A stretch of 64,000 nt of DNA from assembly GCA_001602645.1 (NCBI GenBank), contig LUYE01000014.1, positions 1 through 64,000 on the forward strand, in the 5' to 3' direction. A program made the translations under genes and the position numbers. How positions within the stretch are numbered: position 1 is the stretch's first letter; each line of letters opens with the position of its first letter. Origin of the DNA: Methanosarcinales archaeon Methan_01. Lineage in GTDB: Archaea; Halobacteriota; Methanosarcinia; Methanotrichales; Methanotrichaceae. Below the pieces are notes generated by a model that was not told where the DNA came from, did no database searches, and saw only the letters and a program-made list of their open reading frames with translations. Below are positions 27,453 through 34,967 of this stretch, one piece after another.

Positions 27453-29084
27453 ATGAGAGTACTGTTTTGTATGCTGATGGTGCTTTCTGCATCATGGACG
27501 ACCGCTCTCGCCCAGGATCGGACCGCCGACGCCTGGCTGAACGAAGGCCACGAGTTCCGCGAGAGCGGATATTACGAGGAGGCTCTCGACGCCTACGAAA
27601 GAGCCATCTCACTGGACCCGGAGAGCGCCGACGGCTGGCTGGGAAAAGGTGACGTCCTCAAGGCCCTATTCAAGAACGACTCGGAGCTGTCGGCCCCGCC
27701 CGAGGCGGTGGGGTACGACCTCTATTATGCAGACTACTGGGGTTGGAGAGCTGCGACCCTATCCACCATGCGGAGGGTGGAAGATGCCAGAGGAGCCTAC
27801 GAGGTGGCCGTCAGGCTTTATGACGAACGCCTCCAGAAGAATCCGGAGGATGTAGACGCCTGGCTGAATAAGGGGAAAGCCCTCACCAACCTGGCCTTCA
27901 TCGCCGAGTTCTTCGGGGATGGCTATAAAAGCGGAGAGCTGACCGGGGAAGCTCTTTTGGCCTTCGACAGGGCCATCGAGCTGGACCCTCAGAGCTCCAG
28001 AGCTTGGTCTGCCAAAGGCATGGCCCTGAGCGACGAGAGGGAGCGGCTTGAGGCCTACGACGAGGCCATCAGGCTCGATCCAGAAAATGTCGAAGCCTGG
28101 ACGTACAGGGGGTTCGCCCTCGCCGGTCTGGCTGATAGAACAAACAACGAGAGCCTCTATGAAGATGCCTTGGCCTCTTACGACAGGGCCCTGGAGGTCG
28201 ATCCGGACCCCCGAAGCTGGATGGATAAAGGCTACCTCCTGAAGGCTATGGGCATGTACAACGAATCCCTGGAGGCCTTCGATAGAGCCATAGAGATGAC
28301 GGACTCCGACGACACGAAGAAGCTGGCATACTTCTGGAGGGTGAAGGGGTCGGCCCTCGCCGAGATCGGAAGATCGAAGGAGGGCGCCGATGCCTACAAT
28401 GAAACCCTCCAGCTCTATGGGCTGAACCCCGACGACCCGAATACATGGTCCAGCAGGGGCTACATCTTGCTTCGGATGGGCAGGTACGACGAAGCCACTG
28501 ACGCTCTTGATAGAGCCATCGAGCAGATCCCCGAAGACGACGCTGATAAGCTTGCTTTCTTCTGGCTGAAGAAGGCCTTCGCTCTCGAGGCGATGAACCG
28601 GTCAGATGAGGTCCTGGCGGCTTATGACAGGATCCTCGAGCTGAATCCGGAGGACCCCCGGGGCTGGCGAGGCCGGGCCGGGAGACTCCTGAGCCTGGGC
28701 AAGAATGAGGAGGCTCTGGCGGCTTACGAGAAGGTCATCGATCTGAACCCCCCTCAGTCGGATCTTTTGAGCGGCGCCTGGGGCGGCAAGGCTCGGGCGT
28801 TGAAGGGCCTTGTCAGGTACAACGAGTCCCTGGAGGCCCTCGACAAGGTCATCGAGCTGGGCCCAGTGCCCTTCTTCGCCATGGAGGAGAAGGGCGATCT
28901 TCTCATGGAGCTGGAGAGGTATGAGGAGGCCCTTTTGGCCTACGAAGCGGCCATAGACCTCTATCCGCTGGAGGGGAGGTTCTGGCAGAAGAAGGGTCTG
29001 GCGCTGGAGGCTCTGGGGCATAGCTCAGAGGCTCAGATCTCGTTTGTCATGGCGAGGGAGCTGGGGTATCGGGATTTGGGTTGA
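27453..29084 (+). CDS. Exported TPR-repeat protein 12
   Basis: 543 residues, the longest pure-TPR member. Signal MRVLFCMLMVLSASWTTALAQD, then about thirteen TPRs with typical EALDAYERAISLDPESADGW spacing, ending VMARELGYRDLG. ATG after GGAGTGG. The signal peptide is shorter than the cassette type and lacks the basic 20-residue lead, though the ribosome binding site context is the same. Last of the thirteen intact TPR genes when the short copy and the LTD fusion are counted. Confidence 0.87.
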   Translation: MRVLFCMLMVLSASWTTALAQDRTADAWLNEGHEFRESGYYEEALDAYERAISLDPESADGWLGKGDVLKALFKNDSELSAPPEAVGYDLYYADYWGWRAATLSTMRRVEDARGAYEVAVRLYDERLQKNPEDVDAWLNKGKALTNLAFIAEFFGDGYKSGELTGEALLAFDRAIELDPQSSRAWSAKGMALSDERERLEAYDEAIRLDPENVEAWTYRGFALAGLADRTNNESLYEDALASYDRALEVDPDPRSWMDKGYLLKAMGMYNESLEAFDRAIEMTDSDDTKKLAYFWRVKGSALAEIGRSKEGADAYNETLQLYGLNPDDPNTWSSRGYILLRMGRYDEATDALDRAIEQIPEDDADKLAFFWLKKAFALEAMNRSDEVLAAYDRILELNPEDPRGWRGRAGRLLSLGKNEEALAAYEKVIDLNPPQSDLLSGAWGGKARALKGLVRYNESLEALDKVIELGPVPFFAMEEKGDLLMELERYEEALLAYEAAIDLYPLEGRFWQKKGLALEALGHSSEAQISFVMARELGYRDLG

Positions 29085-29164
29085 TTTGGGATGTCCGGCC
29101 AAAACTTCAATCTTTGCGGATTTAGGCCGGATGGGACTGGCCGGCTTTAGGGAAGTCTAGATCG

Positions 29165-29749
29165 ATGAAGACGCTGATCGTTTTACTGATAGTCTTTCAG
29201 ATCTCCGCCTGCTATTCGGTAGCAGTTTCAGACCTATCGAGCACATGGCTGATCGGCTATGAATTAGAGGGCGGAAACGACGGCGGGCCGCTGGCTGGCG
29301 GCAGCGTCGCCACCTTCTCCAACGCCAGTTCCACCCTCGGCGGGAGATCTACCCTCGGCGGAAGAAACGATGGCTTTCTGATAGGCCTGGCGGAGGGGAG
29401 GAGCATCGACATGGCCATCACATTTCGTCACAGCCCCGTCATCTTCGTCAGGCTGGTGGGCGGTTTTGACGCTGACGAAATCCGGGGAAGATTTTCCGCC
29501 TACTCTTCCGATGGGGATTTCTGGATGGGGAATTTTTCTGCGACGCGGGCCGGCCCCGGGGAGGGTCATGCGAGCTACGCCGAAGACGCCGACATGGCTT
29601 TAAAGCCCACCGTCTTCATAGATCCGGAGGCGATCTGGAGCGAGCAGCAGGGCAAAGAACGCCGAGACGCCTTCGAGATAAACTACTCCAGAGATGCGGT
29701 TCTCATGTGCAGAAACAAGCCGATGATCTGGCAGTGGTGGCTCTATTGA
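29165..29749 (+). CDS. Putative secreted lipoprotein of unknown function
   Basis: 194 residues. The N terminus KTLIVLLIVFQISACYS has a good lipobox (ISAC). The mature part is beta-rich (STWLIGYELEGGND, GFLIGLAEGRSIDMAITFRHS, FDADEIRGRFSAYSSDGDFW) and ends in RNKPMIWQWWLY. I do not recognise the family. The pattern, in which a secreted beta-barrel-like domain reports a difference between versions of a sample value, is not diagnostic. It closes the array and is followed by a convergent DUF1848 gene. Confidence 0.65.
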   Translation: MKTLIVLLIVFQISACYSVAVSDLSSTWLIGYELEGGNDGGPLAGGSVATFSNASSTLGGRSTLGGRNDGFLIGLAEGRSIDMAITFRHSPVIFVRLVGGFDADEIRGRFSAYSSDGDFWMGNFSATRAGPGEGHASYAEDADMALKPTVFIDPEAIWSEQQGKERRDAFEINYSRDAVLMCRNKPMIWQWWLY

Positions 29750-29799
29750 GGAGGCTGAGGCGGCGGAGGCGGCGCGATCTTGGACCGGACGGTCCGGCC

Positions 29800-30732
29800 T
29801 CAGAAGAGGGTCGTCTGGCCCTTCGACTCCGGGGACGAGGCCGCCTCCTCCCCCGGCCCCCAAAGAAACTCGCCCTCGGGGTCGTGGCTCTCCCGCCGGC
29901 GCAAGGCTATCTCCCGATGGAGGACGGCGTAGCAGAAGGCGCATCCTGCGGGGCAGGTGTCGTACTCGCCGATGTCGACGGCCTCGTAGCAGCCGCACTC
30001 CGGCCGCTTCCCCTTCAGCCGGGCCCGGATCGACCGCCCACCGACGGCGGCGAGCCTTCGTGCGTCGACGCACCGGGCGGCCTTTGCGCCGGGAACGATG
30101 TACTTTCGCTGAGAGCAGACCGAGAGGCTCATCCCGTGGCGCCTCGCCACCTCCACGAGCTTTGAGGCGAGGTCGAGCTTGACATCGTCGGGGGGGTCCA
30201 TCCACGCGAAGCCGAAATTGCGGGCCGCGAGGTCGAGGTTCCGAGCGGCCTTCCTGTAGATTTGGGCGAAGGAGATCACCACCTCGTCGGTCGCCCCCTC
30301 CAGCGCCCCGGCGAGCCGCTCGAAGTTCTCGAGGTGGAACTCCGCCGGCGTCAGGGAAGAGAAGACGATCGGGTCGTACCGCCAGACGGCGGCCTTCGGC
30401 CCGTACGCCTCGGCGACGGCCCTGATCTGCCGGACCGCCACAGCGGCGCCGACGGCCGCGGGCTCCAGGGCCCGGGGGTAGCAGGTGGCGGTCTGCTGGA
30501 CGATGAAGGGGCGGCCGAGATCCGCCACCCTCGAAAGCCGCCCCATGAAGGGGCCGATGTTTCTCGTCCAGAAGACGAAGCCGTCGACGTCCTCCCTCGC
30601 CAAACTGACGCGGCGGACCTGGTGGCTGTTGTACGGATTGGAGACGGAACAGTATCCGGCCTCGAGCCTCTTCTCGAACCACTCGCCGTAGAAGGCGGGG
30701 ATATCCGTCCTGTAGCTTGCGGAGATGATCAT
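29800..30732 (-). CDS. DUF1848 family protein
   Basis: 310 residues. Hallmarks are the N-terminal MIISASYRTDIPAFYGEWF, the VDGFVFWTRNIGPF segment, and a C-terminal Cys cluster ECGCYEAVDIGEYDTCPAGCAFCYAV. CxxxCxxC at residues 260-267 has the spacing of a radical-SAM cluster motif but lies at the C-terminal end. DUF1848 has no assigned activity that I know of. ATG start. Convergent with the preceding secreted-protein gene; its upstream gap carries the TCTCA repeat. Confidence 0.85.
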   Translation of the reverse strand: MIISASYRTDIPAFYGEWFEKRLEAGYCSVSNPYNSHQVRRVSLAREDVDGFVFWTRNIGPFMGRLSRVADLGRPFIVQQTATCYPRALEPAAVGAAVAVRQIRAVAEAYGPKAAVWRYDPIVFSSLTPAEFHLENFERLAGALEGATDEVVISFAQIYRKAARNLDLAARNFGFAWMDPPDDVKLDLASKLVEVARRHGMSLSVCSQRKYIVPGAKAARCVDARRLAAVGGRSIRARLKGKRPECGCYEAVDIGEYDTCPAGCAFCYAVLHREIALRRRESHDPEGEFLWGPGEEAASSPESKGQTTLF

Positions 30733-30785
30733 CTTTCGCCACCAAAAAAATCAGCCGCTCTTATCCATAGCCCCCGCACCCATCA

Positions 30786-30830
30786 TCTCATCTCATCTCA
30801 TCTCATCTCATCTCATCTCATCTCATCTCA
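30786..30830. repeat. Pentanucleotide microsatellite (TCTCA)9
   Basis: Nine uninterrupted TCTCA units, plus partial units at both ends. They lie between the DUF1848 start and the small Cys-rich ORF and supply that ORF's stop codon. Such tracts can change length by slippage. Confidence 0.9.
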
Positions 30831-31008
30831 TCTTGCAGCTCTTCTTGTAGTAGGGGCACCGCTCGTTGGTGCAGACGTTCTCCCGGGTGAGGGCGACGAG
30901 CTCCACGTGGAGGAGGTCGAGCCTCCCCTGCAGGTCTGGCGGGAGGTCGGGGAAGTCGGATCCTGTGACGATCTCGCCGATCCGGTCCCTCAGCTCCACA
31001 GACCGCAT
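30823..31008 (-). CDS. Small Cys-rich protein, possibly frameshifted at its 5' end
   Basis: 61 residues from an internal ATG; ends in NVCTNERCPYYKKSCKMR, four cysteines that could bind metal. The same frame stays open upstream without a start and reads LTWKKIVSDLEREFSSLQGDW in a convincing helical style. An ATG (MNRSVIP) in another frame would join it if one C were added to the CCCC run near 31074-31077. So either the gene is longer and broken, or the run is miscalled. The stop lies in the first TCTCA repeat unit. Family unknown. Confidence 0.5.
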   Translation of the reverse strand: MRSVELRDRIGEIVTGSDFPDLPPDLQGRLDLLHVELVALTRENVCTNERCPYYKKSCKMR

Positions 31009-31234
31009 CCAGTCGCCTTGGAGGGAGGAAAACTCCCGCTCGAGGTCGGAGACGATCTTCTTCCAGGTCAGGGGATCACGCTCCGGTTCATGCGAAAGGG
31101 GGTTTCGGGCTCAAGGATATACATAGTCTGCGATCTACTCGATAGGGGATGATCCTTGAAACTATTGGGCGATTAGCTTGGGAATAGATGGATTATGGGC
31201 GCTCCTGACTTACTAAAATCTAGCATTTTTACCC

Positions 31235-31249
31235 TAAAACGCTAACTTT
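31235..31249 (+). repeat. Left arm of 15-bp inverted repeat flanking the M23 island
   Basis: TAAAACGCTAACTTT occurs here and, inverted, at 34909-34923. The two copies bracket the four-gene AT-richer M23 region. No target-site duplication was identified. Confidence 0.6.
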
Positions 31250-31406
31250 TAGAGAGTTCCCGCCCGTTTGGATGGCGCACACCTCGAAGAAACACGCCGA
31301 CCAATAGCGATCTTAAAATCTTGTAGAACCAACTTTATCAAGATTTGAAGGTAACGTGATTTTTATGGCCCCCCTTGAATTCGACGGTGACAGTCAAAAG
31401 AGATTC

Positions 31407-31453
31407 GGTTGTATGACATTACTTGCAGCCAGAGATGAGAATGTCATACAACC
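31407..31453. repeat. 14-bp perfect inverted repeat with 19-nt spacer
   Basis: GGTTGTATGACATT at 31407-31420 is exactly complementary to AATGTCATACAACC at 31440-31453. It could be a hairpin RNA, a regulator site or a remnant of a mobile element. Confidence 0.8.
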
Positions 31454-31689
31454 TACGGGAGAGGGGGAGAATGACGAAAACCGTCCCGTTATGTCCCGCT
31501 AAACGCCAGACCGACGCCACCAGGGCCCCCACTGTGGAGGATCACCCCACCGGGGATAGTCCTTTGGACCCACAAGAAAAAGACGCCCCTTAAAATCGAT
31601 CTGAGAAATTAATCTGAGTTGATAAATAAAAGAGAGAAGGGGGAGGCGAGGATCACCGCCCGCCCTCAGCTCTCCTTGATCTATTCCAG

Positions 31690-33408
31690 CTACGACTGAT
31701 CTCTACTGGACCTCATAAAGAGAACAGCAAAGATTATAGATATGGCACCTATCGATACTGGAAGAGGGCTTTCCTTGGGAGCTTCAGCTTCTTCGGTAAT
31801 CTCGGGGGCCTCGGCTACAACATGGATTTCGATCCTGCCGACAGCCTCGGTCTCGCCACCTCCCCGATGACCATCGATAAAGTCCGAGGGATCTACTGTG
31901 AACCCATCAGATCTCAGTCGTCCCATGGAAGGGTAGTAGCCTATTCCATTGTCATTTGGATACCAGTCTTGAGGTATTACAGGACTGGTGCGTATCTCAA
32001 AATGTAGGTGTGGGCTCATTCCAGATGAGGCTATATTCGCAATGGACCCTATCCTATCGCCAACGTGAACCTCGGACCCGATATTGAGATCTGGCTGGAT
32101 GTCGATATGGATGTAAACAGAATATATCGACTCTCCTGAGGGCAATGTATGTCTTATTGCAATTCCGTTCCCAGCAACTTTAGTAGTGATCGCGCTGACA
32201 ATACCGTCTGCTATGGCATAGACTGGAGCGCCCACATCGCTGCTACCACCTTGCTCAGAGTTCCAGTCTTCACCAGGATGGTACCCTCCATAATCGGAGT
32301 TGTAATCCGCCCAATCCTGAGCATTGTACCACCCGTCCCCGTCATCTCTCGTCTGCGTGACGTACCCTGGGCCGCCTTGGGCGCGTGGCGTTCCGACAGG
32401 ATAGTCGAACGCGGTGGCGATACGAGCCTCGGGTACTCCACGGGTTTCCTCAGGAGTTTCGGTCTCTTCGATGATCTCTGGAACCTCGGTTACTCCATGG
32501 ACTTCGATCTTCTTCAACGCTTCAGCCGCAGTCTTTCGGATCAACTCTACCTCGTCTCTTGAAGCTACGTAGTTGAGGGGTTCGACCGCCCTGGCATCAC
32601 CGATCTCGCCGAGAGCCCAGGCAGCCCACTCTCGGACCGGCAGGCCCCCGTCCTGGAGAGCCTCGATGAGGGGATCGACCGCCTTTGGATCGCCGATATC
32701 ACCGAGAGCTATGGCAGCACTAAATGGGGCAATATAGCCATAGTCCGCGCTATTTCTCTCCAGAATTTCGATCAGCGTATCGACCGCCTTAGGATCGCCG
32801 ATTTTGCCGAGTGCTGAGGCAGCATATGAGATCATATGGTCTTCTCCGCTGATTTTATTGGGATCGTTTATGAGGTCTTTTAAAGTTTTGATAAGTGGAT
32901 CGACTGCTCGTGGGTCTCCGATTTTACCGAGAGCTTCTGCGGAGTATATTACAACATGAGAGTAATCGACGTAACTGAGGGCCTCGATCAGAGGATCCAC
33001 TCCACGCGGATCGCCGATCTCCCCGAGAGCTATTGCTGCGCTTTTTCGGACAGTCAAAGCATACTCGGATTTATCTTTACGGACCACCCAATTATCCTCG
33101 GCCCAACCCGCGTCCTCATAACTGAGAGCTTCGATCAGAGGATCTACTGCACGCGGATCGCCGATCTCACCGAGAGCTATTGCTGCGCTTCCTCTGACTT
33201 CATAAGTCTCGTCTTTATTCTTAAGCACCTCGATAAGCGGATCCACGGCCTTTGGATCACCGATCTCACCGAGAACCCTCACAGCATCCCACCGAACTTT
33301 ATCGGTTCCGTACTTCAAGTCCAACAATAGATCGTCCACCTCGTCGGACACAGCTGGAGCCGCCTGCGCCACCAACATCAGCAGACACAATATCAGTTTT
33401 AATCTCAT
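31690..33408 (-). CDS. Exported HEAT-repeat/M23 metallopeptidase, C-terminally anchored
   Basis: 572 residues. Signal peptide 1-20, then about seven HEAT/PBS-lyase-type repeats at 35-300 (WAALALGEIGDPKAVDPLIEAL style), an acidic linker, and an M23 (LytM-like) domain at about 370-480. The metal ligands are all visible: His377 and Asp381 (HPGED), His434 (YIHID), and His467/His469 (SPHLHFEI). A single C-terminal membrane segment (about 549-566) is followed by RSSRDQS, so the enzyme domain is presumably outside and membrane-tethered. M23 enzymes cleave peptidoglycan cross-links, which this organism should not have. Codon use is more AT-rich than flanking genes. ATG start. Confidence 0.88.
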   Translation of the reverse strand: MRLKLILCLLMLVAQAAPAVSDEVDDLLLDLKYGTDKVRWDAVRVLGEIGDPKAVDPLIEVLKNKDETYEVRGSAAIALGEIGDPRAVDPLIEALSYEDAGWAEDNWVVRKDKSEYALTVRKSAAIALGEIGDPRGVDPLIEALSYVDYSHVVIYSAEALGKIGDPRAVDPLIKTLKDLINDPNKISGEDHMISYAASALGKIGDPKAVDTLIEILERNSADYGYIAPFSAAIALGDIGDPKAVDPLIEALQDGGLPVREWAAWALGEIGDARAVEPLNYVASRDEVELIRKTAAEALKKIEVHGVTEVPEIIEETETPEETRGVPEARIATAFDYPVGTPRAQGGPGYVTQTRDDGDGWYNAQDWADYNSDYGGYHPGEDWNSEQGGSSDVGAPVYAIADGIVSAITTKVAGNGIAIRHTLPSGESIYSVYIHIDIQPDLNIGSEVHVGDRIGSIANIASSGMSPHLHFEIRTSPVIPQDWYPNDNGIGYYPSMGRLRSDGFTVDPSDFIDGHRGGGETEAVGRIEIHVVAEAPEITEEAEAPKESPLPVSIGAISIIFAVLFMRSSRDQS

Positions 33409-33464
33409 CTCCTCGCCTCCATCCCATCCGCCTCAACTCGGACCCTGTCATCCATGCAGAGACA

Positions 33465-33641
33465 TTAAATGTATTTTTCGCCTTTACCACCACATTGTAA
33501 GCAGTCTTTGTGACCACGACCACCACAATAAGAGCAGTTATACCATTTGCCTTCAATTTTTCTTTCACCCTTGCCGTCGCAGTTTCCACATCTCACTTGT
33601 CCCGTTCCATGGCAATTGCCGCAAGTGACCCATTTACCCAT
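33465..33641 (-). CDS. DnaJ-type zinc-finger microprotein (58 residues)
   Basis: Four CxxCxGxG motifs: Cys7-Cys10 (CGNCHGTG), Cys18-Cys21 (CGNCDGKG), Cys36-Cys39 (CSYCGGRG) and Cys47-Cys50 (CLQCGGKG). This is the full set of ligands of the DnaJ cysteine-rich domain, two zinc sites, and nothing else. There is no J-domain and no substrate-binding domain. GGAG lies about 8 nt before the ATG. It sits between the M23/HEAT gene and a secreted-domain gene on the same strand, and lacks a signal peptide, so it is probably cytoplasmic. A thiol/chaperone or peptide-binding role for its exported neighbours is a guess. Confidence 0.8.
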   Translation of the reverse strand: MGKWVTCGNCHGTGQVRCGNCDGKGERKIEGKWYNCSYCGGRGHKDCLQCGGKGEKYI

Positions 33642-33675
33642 TCGACCAACTCCATTTCAGGGATTCTACGGAACT

Positions 33676-33921
33676 CTACATCCAAGACAGAAACATGATC
33701 GATCCAATTCCTATACAAACATCTCGTCCACCACTATCGCGCGGTTCAAATTCATGAAGACAAATGAAACCGTTGCCGATATCAGTTATGGTTCCCTCAC
33801 ACGTATAGGAAAAGTATCCTGAGTAGATGTACACATCGTCTCCGATTTGGGGCATCCTTGCGCATGCAACATTACATAGCATTGCTATTATCAAAATAAT
33901 AGCCACTATCTTTTTTCCCAT
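33676..33921 (-). CDS. Small secreted protein equal to the C-terminal domain of the next peptidase
   Basis: 81 residues: signal peptide (KKIVAIILIIAMLCNVACA, with a Cys that could be a lipobox) and a mature domain of about 58 residues starting MPQIGDDVYIYSGYF. That domain matches residues 222-280 of the neighbouring M23 protein almost throughout (same IGDDVYIYSGY, GTITDIGNG, ICLHE, DSGGRDVCIGI and LSW). The fold is probably a small SH3-like barrel by pattern only. Binding, decoy or immunity roles toward the peptidase are possible, but none is shown. Confidence 0.8.
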   Translation of the reverse strand: MGKKIVAIILIIAMLCNVACARMPQIGDDVYIYSGYFSYTCEGTITDIGNGFICLHEFEPRDSGGRDVCIGIGSIMFLSWM

Positions 33922-33966
33922 CCTCGTGTTCCTCCTTGTAATCTTTATTAAGTGACTTATACTAAT

Positions 33967-34809
33967 CTATATCCAAGACAGCATCCTGATCGATTCAATT
34001 CCTATACATACATCCCGTCCACCACTATCGCTCGGTTCATCTTCATGAAGACAAATTAAGCCGTTGCCGATATCTGTAATGGTTCCCTTAAACGTATAAT
34101 CATAATATCCCGAGTAGATGTATACATCGTCTCCGATTTGCGGGGTTCGAATCGTAGTAACACTAGCAGTAGATGATACAGATTGGCCACCTGAATAGAT
34201 TGCTGCAGAAAGGTAAGGTAGAGGGTCTACCCACCCTACAGATCTTGGGTCAGTCCCAGCTGGGTTTAGTCCCCACCCTAATCCAATTTCTGGTTTGTTG
34301 AACTCATTCAATTCATTTTTTGTGTTAATGCCAAAATGAAGGTGAGATGGAGAGCCTGCCTTTACAATATTGCCAATGGGTTCATTTATCGGAGAGGGCT
34401 TTCCTTCTTGAACAGAGGGGCTCGCTAAAACGTGACCATATATTGCGAAGAACCCCTGCATTTCTCCCGTCTCGTGACGAATAATCACTACTGTATTGAA
34501 TGAGTCGCTACGCACAACTTTCACTACGGTGCCTGGCGCAATAGCATAGATTGGTGTATTTGGCTCTGCGTGGATATCTACACCTGTATGACGTTTCCCA
34601 TGATTTCTAAGGTAAATATCCGAATCAAAGTCGTAGTTTGTATGAGTGATTAGAGATGCACCTTCGCCTAGAGGATTCTTCCAGCCATTTGCCTGAGCGC
34701 CTGACCATTCAATCACCTCTGCACCGGCAAAGGCCGCTGCAGAAAGACTGAAAAGAACCAGCCCCGCCAGCACCAACCCACTCAAACACGTTTTGAGTCT
34801 CATCTCCAC
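33967..34809 (-). CDS. Secreted M23 metallopeptidase with C-terminal accessory domain
   Basis: 280 residues. Signal peptide (LVLAGLVLFSLSAAAFA), then M23 catalytic domain at about 50-200 with His74 and Asp78 (HTGVD), His126 (YGHV) and His156/His158 (SHLHFG), all the expected zinc and catalytic residues. A short Ser/Thr linker leads to the C-terminal domain (222-280) that recurs as a separate secreted protein downstream. No membrane anchor, so secreted. AGGAG lies 5 nt before a GTG at 34809; an ATG two codons later is an alternative start. AT-richer than the housekeeping genes upstream. Confidence 0.88.
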   Translation of the reverse strand: MEMRLKTCLSGLVLAGLVLFSLSAAAFAGAEVIEWSGAQANGWKNPLGEGASLITHTNYDFDSDIYLRNHGKRHTGVDIHAEPNTPIYAIAPGTVVKVVRSDSFNTVVIIRHETGEMQGFFAIYGHVLASPSVQEGKPSPINEPIGNIVKAGSPSHLHFGINTKNELNEFNKPEIGLGWGLNPAGTDPRSVGWVDPLPYLSAAIYSGGQSVSSTASVTTIRTPQIGDDVYIYSGYYDYTFKGTITDIGNGLICLHEDEPSDSGGRDVCIGIESIRMLSWI

Positions 34810-34908
34810 TACATCTCCTAGATGAGGACTATTGGCCGCAAGATGATAAAATTTTCGTTTATGCGACTTCCGTGCCAGTTATTTCGGCCTACATTATCTG
34901 TCGGTCAT

Positions 34909-34923
34909 AAAGTTAGCGTTTTA
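34909..34923 (-). repeat. Right arm of 15-bp inverted repeat flanking the M23 island
   Basis: Reverse complement of the copy at 31235-31249. An imperfect third copy (AAAACGCCAAGTTT) follows directly in the opposite orientation, so this arm can also form a local hairpin. Confidence 0.6.
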
Positions 34924-34967
34924 TCACAAAAACGCCAAGTTTGCGCCAGTTAAGTTATATGACTCAG

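Larger units (their letters stand above)
31109..31689. other. Gene-poor region with inverted repeats
   Basis: About 580 bp without a confident gene. It holds one arm of the 15-bp inverted repeat that brackets the M23 island (31235-31249), a 14-bp inverted repeat (31407-31453), and a possible 45-residue ORF from ATG 31365 to TAA 31502 with a weak GTGAT ribosome binding site. On the minus strand, just past the M23 gene, the sequence is T-rich (complement of GATAAATAAAAGAG), a likely terminator. Confidence 0.5.

Noticed and set aside
29600-30745. 381-residue minus-strand frame overlapping the DUF1848 gene
   Set aside because: Arg/Gly-rich out-of-frame shadow; the DUF1848 frame holds the conserved motifs.
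30786-30830. TCTCA repeats as a CRISPR array
   Set aside because: Units are 5 bp with no spacers; it is a microsatellite.
31690-34809. M23 proteins as pseudomurein endopeptidases
   Set aside because: Known pseudomurein endopeptidases are cysteine peptidases of another family, and pseudomurein is not expected in this lineage.
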